Below, piece after piece: positions 45,967 to 53,149 of a stretch of 64,000 nt of DNA; position 1 is the first letter of the stretch; every line of letters begins with the position of its first letter. A program made the translations under genes and the position numbers. Below the pieces are notes generated by a model. It saw nothing but the letters and a program-made list of their open reading frames with translations. It had not been told where the DNA came from and did no database searches. The DNA comes from Barnesiella propionica (GTDB lineage: Bacteria > Bacteroidota > Bacteroidia > Bacteroidales > Barnesiellaceae). Location of the stretch: assembly GCF_025567045.1 (NCBI RefSeq), contig NZ_JAOQJK010000001.1, positions 447,498-511,497 on the forward strand. The letters run 5' to 3'.

Positions 45967-46848
45967 TTATTTAATTTTACGTCCGCAATGCTTGCAGTAT
46001 ATCCATGATTCTTCTGTTTCCTTATTACAATGCGGGCAGATAAGTCCTCTTTCCTGCAATTGCATGGTTTTTATGATTTGCCGGTACGATTCTGTTTTGC
46101 TCCATTTGAGTATTTCCCTCACGCGAATGGCGGTGAACGGATGACTGGAGTCCAGAATGGCATAATTTTGCAACAGGTTGTCCCAGGTATTTTTTTGTAA
46201 CGAATCGTAATAATCGGCTTGTTTTACAAATTCTTCCACATTTACATCCTTGGTAATAGAGAGTGGACCTCCTGCCAGCCTTATCTGGAAAGCAACGACT
46301 TTATCGGCATCGCACAACGCGACGGCGGCGGCCCTGTCGGCCGACAGTTCGCTGCGACGGCTCCAGTACATCAGGGCCCAGTAGACTGGAATGACGGCTT
46401 TACCCAGCAGACCCAGTTTGTTTATATTCTGGAACAGCATCTGTGCCAGTGTGTAATATAACATGTGCCGGCAGGCTATATGTCCGCATTCGTGGGCAAT
46501 CACCGAGGAAACCTCTTCCTCGGTAAGGTATTCCAGCAATCCCGATGTTACCGAAATCATCGTGCGCGTATCTCCCATAGCATAAGCATTGGGAACCGGG
46601 TTCATCTCCAGATAGAATTCCGGTTCTTCTATCGTAAGTTTCCGGCATATCGGAGGCAGTTTATGGTAAATGTGCGGTAGCTGGGTTTCCGAAAGCCTTA
46701 TTTTATTAGCCATATTCAGGCCGTGAGTAACTTGTTCGTCATAATAGCGCATAAACAGTTTCATCGCGGCGGCGAAACCCGGAAGCGCCTGCATATTCCG
46801 TAAGGCGGCTTCGTCTTCGGGGTGTATATAATCTGCTGGACGTATCAT
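45967..46848 (-). CDS. M48-family metallopeptidase with C-terminal zinc ribbon
   Basis: This 293-residue zinc peptidase has HExxH in IAHECGHIACRHM (119-123) and the third ligand Glu167 in SRRSELSADRAAA, the M48/HtpX signature. Around 128-160 is hydrophobic (LAQMLFQNINKLGLLGKAVI, then PVYWALMYW), so it may be membrane-bound. The C-terminal 25 residues form a zinc ribbon (CPHCNKETEESWIYCKHCG). M48 enzymes such as HtpX act in membrane protein quality control. As the first gene of the TIR-STAND-RyR operon, behind a consensus promoter, it may activate or cleave components of the system. Cytoplasmic-side activity is inferred. Confidence 0.85.
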   Translation of the reverse strand: MIRPADYIHPEDEAALRNMQALPGFAAAMKLFMRYYDEQVTHGLNMANKIRLSETQLPHIYHKLPPICRKLTIEEPEFYLEMNPVPNAYAMGDTRTMISVTSGLLEYLTEEEVSSVIAHECGHIACRHMLYYTLAQMLFQNINKLGLLGKAVIPVYWALMYWSRRSELSADRAAAVALCDADKVVAFQIRLAGGPLSITKDVNVEEFVKQADYYDSLQKNTWDNLLQNYAILDSSHPFTAIRVREILKWSKTESYRQIIKTMQLQERGLICPHCNKETEESWIYCKHCGRKIK

Positions 46849-47015
46849 TTATATCATGTATTCGGTTATGTGTGTTCAAACGTATCCCATTTATTCTATA
46901 TGGGGAAAAGTATAAAAACAATTTGATGTGATGATTTTTCCCGCTTATTGTGCATAAAACAAGAGTAACAACCGCATTGTTAAATACGTCTCGTTTAAAG
47001 AATAAATTACAGAAA

Positions 47016-47046
47016 CAAAGCTATATAAATGTACATAAATAAACAA
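47016..47046 (-). promoter_or_regulatory. Consensus promoter of the M48-TIR-STAND-RyR operon
   Basis: Read on the minus strand: TTG (plus-strand 47046-47044), a 20-bp spacer, then TAGCTTTG (47023-47016), a full TAnnTTTG. Transcription would start near 47008 and leave a leader of about 160 nt before the M48 ATG at 46848. Confidence 0.7.
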
Positions 47047-47106
47047 TTTTTTGGGGATATTTTTGAATAAGATTTCTTTTCGTTTTTTCACCGGTATAAT
47101 GAAAAG

Positions 47107-47145
47107 AGCCGGAGCCGCCGAGAGCTATGACCGGCGGCTCCGGCT
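47107..47145 (-). terminator. GC-rich terminator of the PorT-like gene
   Basis: Arms 47107-47119 (AGCCGGAGCCGCC) and 47133-47145 are perfect; on the minus strand the stem is followed by CTTTTC. It separates the OMP gene from the M48 operon promoter, so the OMP is a separate unit. Confidence 0.8.
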
Positions 47146-47171
47146 TATATGGTCCGGAAGGCGAATGGCGT

Positions 47172-48338
47172 TTAGAAATTCGCACTTAGATTCAGCATAT
47201 AAGTATGAAGGTTCTCTCTTTTTTCATCGGCCCTCACTCCCGTAGTGAAATTGCACCGGAAGCCCAGGTAAAGAGAGTGGCTGGGCGTCATTTTATATTC
47301 TACTCCGCCGCCCAGCGAACCGCCGTACAGGAAGACACATACATCTTTTTTTCTGTATCCTCTCGTTCCTTTATATTCCCCGTCGACATAAGGAGTTTCC
47401 TGTCCCGATAACCAGACATCCAGGGAAGGACCCAGTTCTACGTAAGGGATGAATTTCCCCGTCATAAAATTAAAGGAACACCGGAACATTAAAGGAACCT
47501 GTATCGATTGCCTTTCATACTCGTATGTGAACCTGTCTCTTTGTTTTTTGTCTAAAATGTAATCGTTTTTTCCGTTCTTATTATCTGTATAAAGATAGTT
47601 TATTTCGGGGTGGAAACTGAATTTGTCATCCAGCGGGATTTGCATGAATATACCGGCTGAAAAACTGGCGGATACGTCGTACGAGTAATCCACGTTTTTG
47701 TATTTGGGTTTGTTCAGTCCCGCACCCACCGTCACACCGATACGGAACCGCGGGAAAAGATGAGTGTTGCATTTGGTATAAGCATTGTACATTTTTATGA
47801 GGGAATACCGCTCCACTTTCATTTTTTGTTTGTCTATTCTCTTTATTTCCGGACAGTCTTTCGCTTTCTCCCTCAGGAGTTGCCGGTAGTTCTCTCCGTC
47901 GGCATTGACAGGTTGCAAGGGAGTGTCGCCCTCCTGTATATAGAAAAAGTCTTTTTCTTCATCTGCGTAACAATATAAGGTGAAGTCCTTATCTTTAAAT
48001 ATCTCTTCCAGGAATATTTTTTTCTCTTTGTCTTTAATGCGTATCGAGGCGCTTATGTATTTGATTCCGTTGATATATCCGTATTCGATGATTTCGTCGG
48101 GATAAAATGTCTGGGAGTCATGGTTTATCTGGTGGGGAATGATCAGGGCCTGGGATCTGAGTACATTATTCTGCAGCATGATTTTTATACCCGATACTAC
48201 TTTATTGTCCGTTGTAATATAATAACCCTCCTTGCTGCCGGAGATTCTTACACTGGCCGGATCCGACAGGTCGGTTTGGGCATAGGTATGAAATACTATA
48301 CCTATGAATAGGAAAAGGATATAGATCGTTCTGTTCAT
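47172..48338 (-). CDS. PorT-like outer-membrane beta-barrel protein
   Basis: This 388-residue protein has a signal peptide (MNRTIYILFLFIGIVFHTYA, then Q). Residues about 25-185 are an N-terminal soluble part with beta character (VRISGSKEGYYITTDNKVVS). The C-terminal 190 residues show alternating barrel strands (RIGVTVGAGLNKPKY, FSFHPEINYLYTDN, KFIPYVELGPSLDVWLSGQ) ending in a Phe (LNLSANF), as expected for the PorT/OMP_b-brl_2 family. The function is unknown. It lies directly upstream of the TIR-STAND-RyR operon on the same strand but is cut off by a terminator, so membership in that system is possible but not shown. Confidence 0.78.
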   Translation of the reverse strand: MNRTIYILFLFIGIVFHTYAQTDLSDPASVRISGSKEGYYITTDNKVVSGIKIMLQNNVLRSQALIIPHQINHDSQTFYPDEIIEYGYINGIKYISASIRIKDKEKKIFLEEIFKDKDFTLYCYADEEKDFFYIQEGDTPLQPVNADGENYRQLLREKAKDCPEIKRIDKQKMKVERYSLIKMYNAYTKCNTHLFPRFRIGVTVGAGLNKPKYKNVDYSYDVSASFSAGIFMQIPLDDKFSFHPEINYLYTDNKNGKNDYILDKKQRDRFTYEYERQSIQVPLMFRCSFNFMTGKFIPYVELGPSLDVWLSGQETPYVDGEYKGTRGYRKKDVCVFLYGGSLGGGVEYKMTPSHSLYLGFRCNFTTGVRADEKRENLHTYMLNLSANF

Positions 48339-48624
48339 TATTTCTTGATTTAGAGAGTGCGACTTTTAACAAAGGAAAGAAATAAAATATATAAATACAA
48401 ATTTTTATGTAAAATAGTTGCCCGATGGCTGTTTTTATTTTCAATGTGTTAATAAAATAATGGCAATTATACTATTTAGATAAATATGGAAGCTCTTTGC
48501 CTGTATGTCGTTTACTGTTTTTGTTTCCTGTTTACTTGCCCGTATATGGTTGTGAAATGAGTACGATAGGTCTGCGGAAATATGGATGGAGTAGGGCGCA
48601 TTGTTTCGTATATGTATAAAAAAA

Positions 48625-48642
48625 GAATGCCGTACGGCATTC
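48625..48642 (-). terminator. 18-bp perfect palindrome terminator after the MBL gene
   Basis: GAATGCCGT/ACGGCATTC has no spacer; on the minus strand it is followed by CTTTTTTT-like sequence. It lies 73 bp downstream of the stop of the MBL-fold gene. The rest of the 377-bp gap 48339-48715 is AT-rich with no other clear feature. Confidence 0.7.
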
Positions 48643-48715
48643 CTTATTATATTATATGAAATTTGTGTTTTATCGTAATAGGCTGCCTGTCGGCGGGTGC
48701 CGGCGAAGACAGTTT

Positions 48716-49822
48716 TCATTTTTCCGGTAACGGCTCTTTTAAACTTACCACTTCTCCTATCCGGGGAACGGTCAGGTTCAGGGAGTCTTTTTCTATGGCT
48801 CTTTTTTCATTCTCCAGAGGTTCGTCCCACCGGTGTTTCGCCAGTGCGTATTTGGAGTGGTGAACCGTAATGATTTTTTTCGCTTTCAGGTTTCTGGCTG
48901 CTTGTGGGAGATATTCGGGCATCAGGTGTATATATTTCCAGCCTTCGTCATATTGTCCGTTCTCGAGAATAGCCAGGTCTATGCCGGGAAATTTTTCCCC
49001 TATCTCTTTGTAATGCGTATCATATCCGCCGTCTCCCCCGATATATATTTTTTGCGACGGAGTTTCTATCAGGAATGAAGCCCACAAGGTACGGTTGGGA
49101 GACAGGCCGCGGCCTGAGAAATGCCGGGAAGGCAGGCAATGGACGGTGAAGCCTTTGTCGGCTGGTGCATTCTCGAACCAGTCCAGCTCGATAATTTGTC
49201 CTTTTTTAAATCCCCAGTATTCGAGGTGTTCCCCTACGCCCAGCCCGCAGATCACTTTATTTACGCGGTCTTTCAGTTCCGTAACCGTTCGGTAGTCCAG
49301 GTGGTCCCAGTGGTCATGGGTAATTACCAGATAATCGATATCGGGCATGTCTTCCGGCTTATATACATCGGTTCCTTTGAAAGGACGGTTGACGAACGAT
49401 ACCGGCGAAGCCGTACGGAATACCGGGTCGACCAGGATACGCTTTCCGTCTGTCTGTATCAGATAAGACGAGTGTCCGAACCAGATTAGCATATCCTTAT
49501 CCCGGCTTATCTCTTTGAGATTCGTTTTGATAACAGGGAGAGGTTTCTCCGGGCGCACTCCTTCGGTCTTGCGGAAGAGGAAGTCCCACATGGTTTGCAG
49601 CCGTCCCTTGTCCGACGTCATCATAACGGTATGATGCAGGTTTTTGAATTCTCCGTTTTTATAATGAGGAGATTGTTTTATCCTTTCGAGCCTCTCGTCC
49701 CGGGGCAGTCTCCCGAAACGGGGGGAGTTGAGAAATAAATATCCGGCCAGCACGATGGCGGATAGTGTGAGCAATGCGATCCATATATACATGTGCGTAC
49801 GTTTTTTCTTGAATATTTTCAT
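48716..49822 (-). CDS. MBL-fold metallohydrolase, NAPE-PLD/UlaG-like, membrane-anchored
   Basis: This 368-residue protein has an N-terminal membrane helix (MYIWIALLTLSAIVLAGYLF). The metallo-beta-lactamase fold follows, with LIWFGHSSYLIQTDGKRIL, the metal motif VITHDHWDHLD (HxHxDH), LPSRHFSGRGL, GGDGGYD and a final His in ITVHHSKYALAKH. The spacing and the sequence GHSSYLI with the RHFSGR segment match NAPE-hydrolysing phospholipase D-like and RomA-type proteins. It probably hydrolyses a phosphodiester in a lipid or lipid-like molecule at the periplasmic face of the inner membrane. Substrate is unknown. Confidence 0.87.
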   Translation of the reverse strand: MKIFKKKRTHMYIWIALLTLSAIVLAGYLFLNSPRFGRLPRDERLERIKQSPHYKNGEFKNLHHTVMMTSDKGRLQTMWDFLFRKTEGVRPEKPLPVIKTNLKEISRDKDMLIWFGHSSYLIQTDGKRILVDPVFRTASPVSFVNRPFKGTDVYKPEDMPDIDYLVITHDHWDHLDYRTVTELKDRVNKVICGLGVGEHLEYWGFKKGQIIELDWFENAPADKGFTVHCLPSRHFSGRGLSPNRTLWASFLIETPSQKIYIGGDGGYDTHYKEIGEKFPGIDLAILENGQYDEGWKYIHLMPEYLPQAARNLKAKKIITVHHSKYALAKHRWDEPLENEKRAIEKDSLNLTVPRIGEVVSLKEPLPEK

Positions 49823-50104
49823 TTTTCTTTCTCTTTCGTTTTATGGCGCAGCCATAGCGTACAGCCTTCCGGCATATCGGCATCGGTCGGTATGAATGTT
49901 ATCGGCTGTATTTTTCCCTTCCGGTTTGCCTCCGGTGAGGACAGGTACAAAGTTAAACGACTTTCGGAAATATGTGTTTATCCGGATTACGGTTTTTATA
50001 ATCCATATTACAGGATTAAAGATATATAACAGGTTTTGGTTATTCCTGTTCTTGGTTTACGTTGTAGATAAATGTAAAAAGTTTTTTTGTAATCGGGCAA
50101 ATAC

Positions 50105-50136
50105 TTTGGCGGAATCGTAAAACCTTCGTATATTTG
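50105..50136 (+). promoter_or_regulatory. Consensus promoter with a very long leader
   Basis: TTTG at 50105-50108, a 20-bp spacer and TATATTTG at 50129-50136 match consensus exactly. The next start codon on this strand is 50595, so about 450 nt would be transcribed before any gene. Confidence 0.75.
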
Positions 50137-50142
50137 TATTGT

Positions 50143-50410
50143 GTCGCGAGGAGAAATACGCGGCCTTTTGTGAAGCGTTAGTTTTTATTCTTGTCCCTTA
50201 AAATCGCCAGTTTTAAAACTCAGATAGGAATAAGCAACAAAACGTTTCCACGTCTATGGGTGTTCTATGAACATTACATAAAGGGCGTGGAACGGTTGTT
50301 TATTATTAATCTGAGGGGTGTCTGGCGATACCTAAGGGGCGAGTAATAACAATTGTTTCCACGCTTCCTTATTTTTAACTCGTCTGCCCTGGAAACAACA
50401 GGCACAATCG
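50143..50410 (+). ncRNA. Candidate structured RNA or cis-regulatory leader
   Basis: No good ORF lies here, but the segment carries two related hairpins: CGTTTCCACG (50243-50252) with GCGTGGAACG (50285-50294), and TTGTTTCCA (50353-50361) with TGGAAACAA (50390-50398). The 3' arm of the first (GCGTGGAACGG) can also pair with the 5' arm of the second (TTGTTTCCACGC), giving mutually exclusive folds. It lies directly behind a consensus promoter. It may be a free small RNA or a leader that controls the genes at 50595 and 51112. No known riboswitch, 6S, tmRNA or RNase P signature was recognised. Confidence 0.45.
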
Positions 50411-50594
50411 ATAGACGTAAAGAACATGAAGTAAAACATTATTTTTTTCTTTTTCCCGGGGGGACTCTGCCCCGCATCGGAAATAACATTCATATCCGGG
50501 AGATCTGGTGACAAATACGGTAAAACTCCGTTATCGAGCGGCTGGTGCCTGATAAAAAGAAAGACACCGTATATTCACTTAAATCTTTATCATT

Positions 50595-51020
50595 ATGAAT
50601 GTCCTGAAACGAAAACTGATGCTGTCTTTTCTTGGGAAAGAACCTTCTCCCTCGAGGTTCGAAGTCTGCGACCGGATGCGTCCTTACCTTCGGCAATACG
50701 GGCTGAGGCTGACCGGTGAAGGAATACTGTTTCCTGAAAAATGGAGCGATAGTCAGTATCTGCTCTGGCTGATATATGCCTGTCCCCTTTACAGACGGGA
50801 GATTCCTTTCGGTGCGGTAGTCCGTTTGCTGGAAACCCCGGACGGTCTGCACTTGATGTTGCGTACCGGACACGTGTTCTATTTCGCTGCCGGAGGCAGC
50901 GTATGGAATATAACCAATGTGTACCGGTATGGCGAACCCTCGTTGCTGACCCTTCGGTGGTGGCAACTGAGCGGATGGATTGCCGGCCGTTATAAGCGGT
51001 TGCACCACCGTCGCACCTGA
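50595..51020 (+). CDS. Protein of unknown function upstream of the MNT-HEPN gene
   Basis: This 141-residue basic protein (MNVLKRKLMLSFLGKEPSPS) has alternating strands and a Trp-rich C-terminal helix (LTLRWWQLSGWIAGRYKRLH). No family was recognised. It precedes the MNT-HEPN gene by 91 nt on the same strand behind the structured leader and probably shares its transcript. Local GC is higher than in neighbours, which creates long ORFs on the opposite strand that I consider shadows. Confidence 0.6.
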   Translation: MNVLKRKLMLSFLGKEPSPSRFEVCDRMRPYLRQYGLRLTGEGILFPEKWSDSQYLLWLIYACPLYRREIPFGAVVRLLETPDGLHLMLRTGHVFYFAAGGSVWNITNVYRYGEPSLLTLRWWQLSGWIAGRYKRLHHRRT

Positions 51021-51111
51021 CAAAACAGAGAATAAAGAATCTGGAAAGGGAATAAGGAAAAGAAAAAACATGTATCTTTACCGGAGTATAACGAATAAAC
51101 CGGAACCATTC

Positions 51112-51993
51112 ATGAAAACATCCTTGTCCAAACTCCCCGAATACGCCCGGCTCGATCTGGAGCAGATCGTTGGCCTGATCCTGGAAAATGTGCCACGTTG
51201 CGAAATGATAATTCTTTACGGAAGCTATGCGCGCGGTACACAAGTAGAATTTGACGAAAGGATCGAGTTCGGGATACCTACCTCTTTTATGAGCGATTAC
51301 GACATATTGGTCGTAACGAGTGAGAGCGATGCAAAGGAAGTAGGACGGATGCTCGATGCGGTGGATATGAAATATTACAAACGTCCCGATCACCAGGTTC
51401 CTATCCAATTCATTAACGACGATATAGAGAAACTTAATTCCGATTTGTCCGAAGGACGTTATTTCTATACCGAGATAAAGAAACAGGGAATCATGTTATA
51501 CGACAGTAAAAATTATCAGTTGGAACGTGCCCGGAAGCTGGACTTCGAAGAGATCAGACGACAGGCGCAGGAATATTTCGATGAAAAATTTGATTACGCA
51601 AATAGTTTTATCAAACATGCGATATATGCATATAAAGATATGGACTATAAACTGACTTCATTTTTTTTACATCAGGCGTGTGAAAATCTTTTCTATACTT
51701 TACGTTTGGTTCATACTTTAAAGAACAGTAAACAACACAACCTGTCGAAACTGTTGGGAGCAACGCATAAATATTCGGACGAACTAAAGAAAATCTTTCC
51801 CCGGAAACCACAAGAAGAAAAACGGCTGTTCGAACTACTCCGGCTCGCTTATGTCGAAGCACGTTACAATCTTAAATTCGTGGTAACCAAGGAAGATATA
51901 GATGCATTGCTGCCCAAAGTAGAACGATTGCGCGACGTCACCGAACAGATATGTAAAGCACAGATAGAATCGTATAGGGAAATGGGAAAATAA
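51112..51993 (+). CDS. Fused MNT nucleotidyltransferase and HEPN domain protein
   Basis: This protein of about 293 residues uses the start at 51112 (MKTSLSKLPEYARLDLEQIV), typical of Bacteroidota homologues; an ATG at 51070 with a better purine-rich RBS is an alternative. Residues 30-120 hold the minimal nucleotidyltransferase motif ILYGSYARGTQ with the metal pair in SDYDILVVTS (Asp62, Asp64). The HEPN domain follows at about 150-290 (SFIKHAIYAYKDMDYKLTSF, LHQACENLFYTLRLVH, then LLRLAYVEARYNL). Separate MNT and HEPN pairs act as toxin-antitoxin systems in which MNT AMPylates the HEPN RNase. The fused form is common in Bacteroidota, and its target is unknown. Confidence 0.82.
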   Translation: MKTSLSKLPEYARLDLEQIVGLILENVPRCEMIILYGSYARGTQVEFDERIEFGIPTSFMSDYDILVVTSESDAKEVGRMLDAVDMKYYKRPDHQVPIQFINDDIEKLNSDLSEGRYFYTEIKKQGIMLYDSKNYQLERARKLDFEEIRRQAQEYFDEKFDYANSFIKHAIYAYKDMDYKLTSFFLHQACENLFYTLRLVHTLKNSKQHNLSKLLGATHKYSDELKKIFPRKPQEEKRLFELLRLAYVEARYNLKFVVTKEDIDALLPKVERLRDVTEQICKAQIESYREMGK

Positions 51994-52413
51994 CCGCAGT
52001 CCGGATATATTGTTTACAACCATACAAAACTTCCATCCGGTACACCTTGTATGTTTTTGATCTCCTTATAACGCCTGTTATCTGTTGTATAATCACATCT
52101 TTCGTGGAAAGGAAATATATATATATACAGGGCGGGGGACATTTCTTTTCGGTTTTTTTATCCCGGATCGAAATAAAAACGCCCCATGCAATATATCGCA
52201 GGGACACTTTTATTTTTAATTAAATCACTCGCCTGGGATTCTCTTAAGAGAGTTATTATGTTTATATTTAAAACTCTATATTTTTAGCTCCAAACATATC
52301 CATGAATTATCCCACTAATTTGCTACTTGCCTTTGCAGTAGTTTGCTCATGGAGAATACTGGGACAAAGATATATCATTATTTTATGATTTATCAAAAAA
52401 CAAAAAAGTTTTT

Positions 52414-53145
52414 TTAGTTGGTTACTATATTGGAGTAATCTAGAAAAATATGATATATGGAAAATACTTCTTTTTTATTTGAATTTCGTTTATGTATAGA
52501 TTTATAAGTAGTTGAAATGTTTGGGTTGATTGGGCACGATTTTAATAATTGTTCCGTTGTAATACAACTTGAACGTTCAAGTTTATTATTTATATCTTCA
52601 ACTATTTGTTGGTCAGATAAAGAACTAGACTCTATAAAACCCAATTGTCCTTCAAAGGGTAGTCTGAGTTCAATGTAACTTCTATTTGTGAATTTAATTA
52701 GATCTCTAATATAATGATTTGTATCTGATATGTTGTTGATTCTTTTACATTCAATCGCGAAATATATTTTATCTTCACATTCTCCCCAAGTTTGAGCTAA
52801 CCCTAACTTATTAATAAATATATCAATTTTGTCAGGTTTTTGTTTATAATCAATTTGATCTATATACTCTTTCTGAGTTTCTGATGTAAAATTGATTTCG
52901 TCTAGTTCAGATGTTCTTGCCTTTAAAATATCTTTGTTTTTGGTTAGGTAGTCTTCAACAAATCTAAACCGAAGAAAATCCTCAAAGTGAATTGTTGTAT
53001 GTTCTTTTACATATGTTTTGGAGTATTGCGCTTTATCATTACGAAGCAATATATAACATTCTCCAATATACCAAAATATATTTTTTATTCTATTGTCTGT
53101 AATAGACTGTTTACGGTTAAATGCAAATATTGAAGCCTCACTCAT
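52414..53145 (-). CDS. Probable PD-(D/E)xK restriction endonuclease-like protein partnered with the methyltransferase
   Basis: This 243-residue cytoplasmic protein has, around residues 104-136, PDKIDIFINKLGLAQ followed by GECEDKIYFAIECKRIN. That gives an acidic residue in a strand, about 25 residues, then E-C-K at the end of a hydrophobic strand, which is the PD-(D/E)xK nuclease core. The N-terminal part is helical (FEDFLRFRFVEDYLTKN). It lies 4 nt downstream of the methyltransferase gene, so the two are co-transcribed. The likely role is the cleavage subunit of this restriction-modification unit. The assignment is by motif only. The 420 bp downstream (51994-52413) is AT-rich with no gene; it contains a CTCTTAAGAG palindrome near 52243. 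Confidence 0.6.
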   Translation of the reverse strand: MSEASIFAFNRKQSITDNRIKNIFWYIGECYILLRNDKAQYSKTYVKEHTTIHFEDFLRFRFVEDYLTKNKDILKARTSELDEINFTSETQKEYIDQIDYKQKPDKIDIFINKLGLAQTWGECEDKIYFAIECKRINNISDTNHYIRDLIKFTNRSYIELRLPFEGQLGFIESSSLSDQQIVEDINNKLERSSCITTEQLLKSCPINPNISTTYKSIHKRNSNKKEVFSIYHIFLDYSNIVTN

Positions 53146-53149
53146 TTAA

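Noticed and set aside
50593-51408. Long minus-strand ORF of 271 codons, and a second of 193 codons at 50490-51071
   Set aside because: They lie opposite two plus-strand genes, one with clear MNT and HEPN motifs. Composition is Arg/His/Pro-rich without any domain, as expected for shadow frames of GC-richer DNA.
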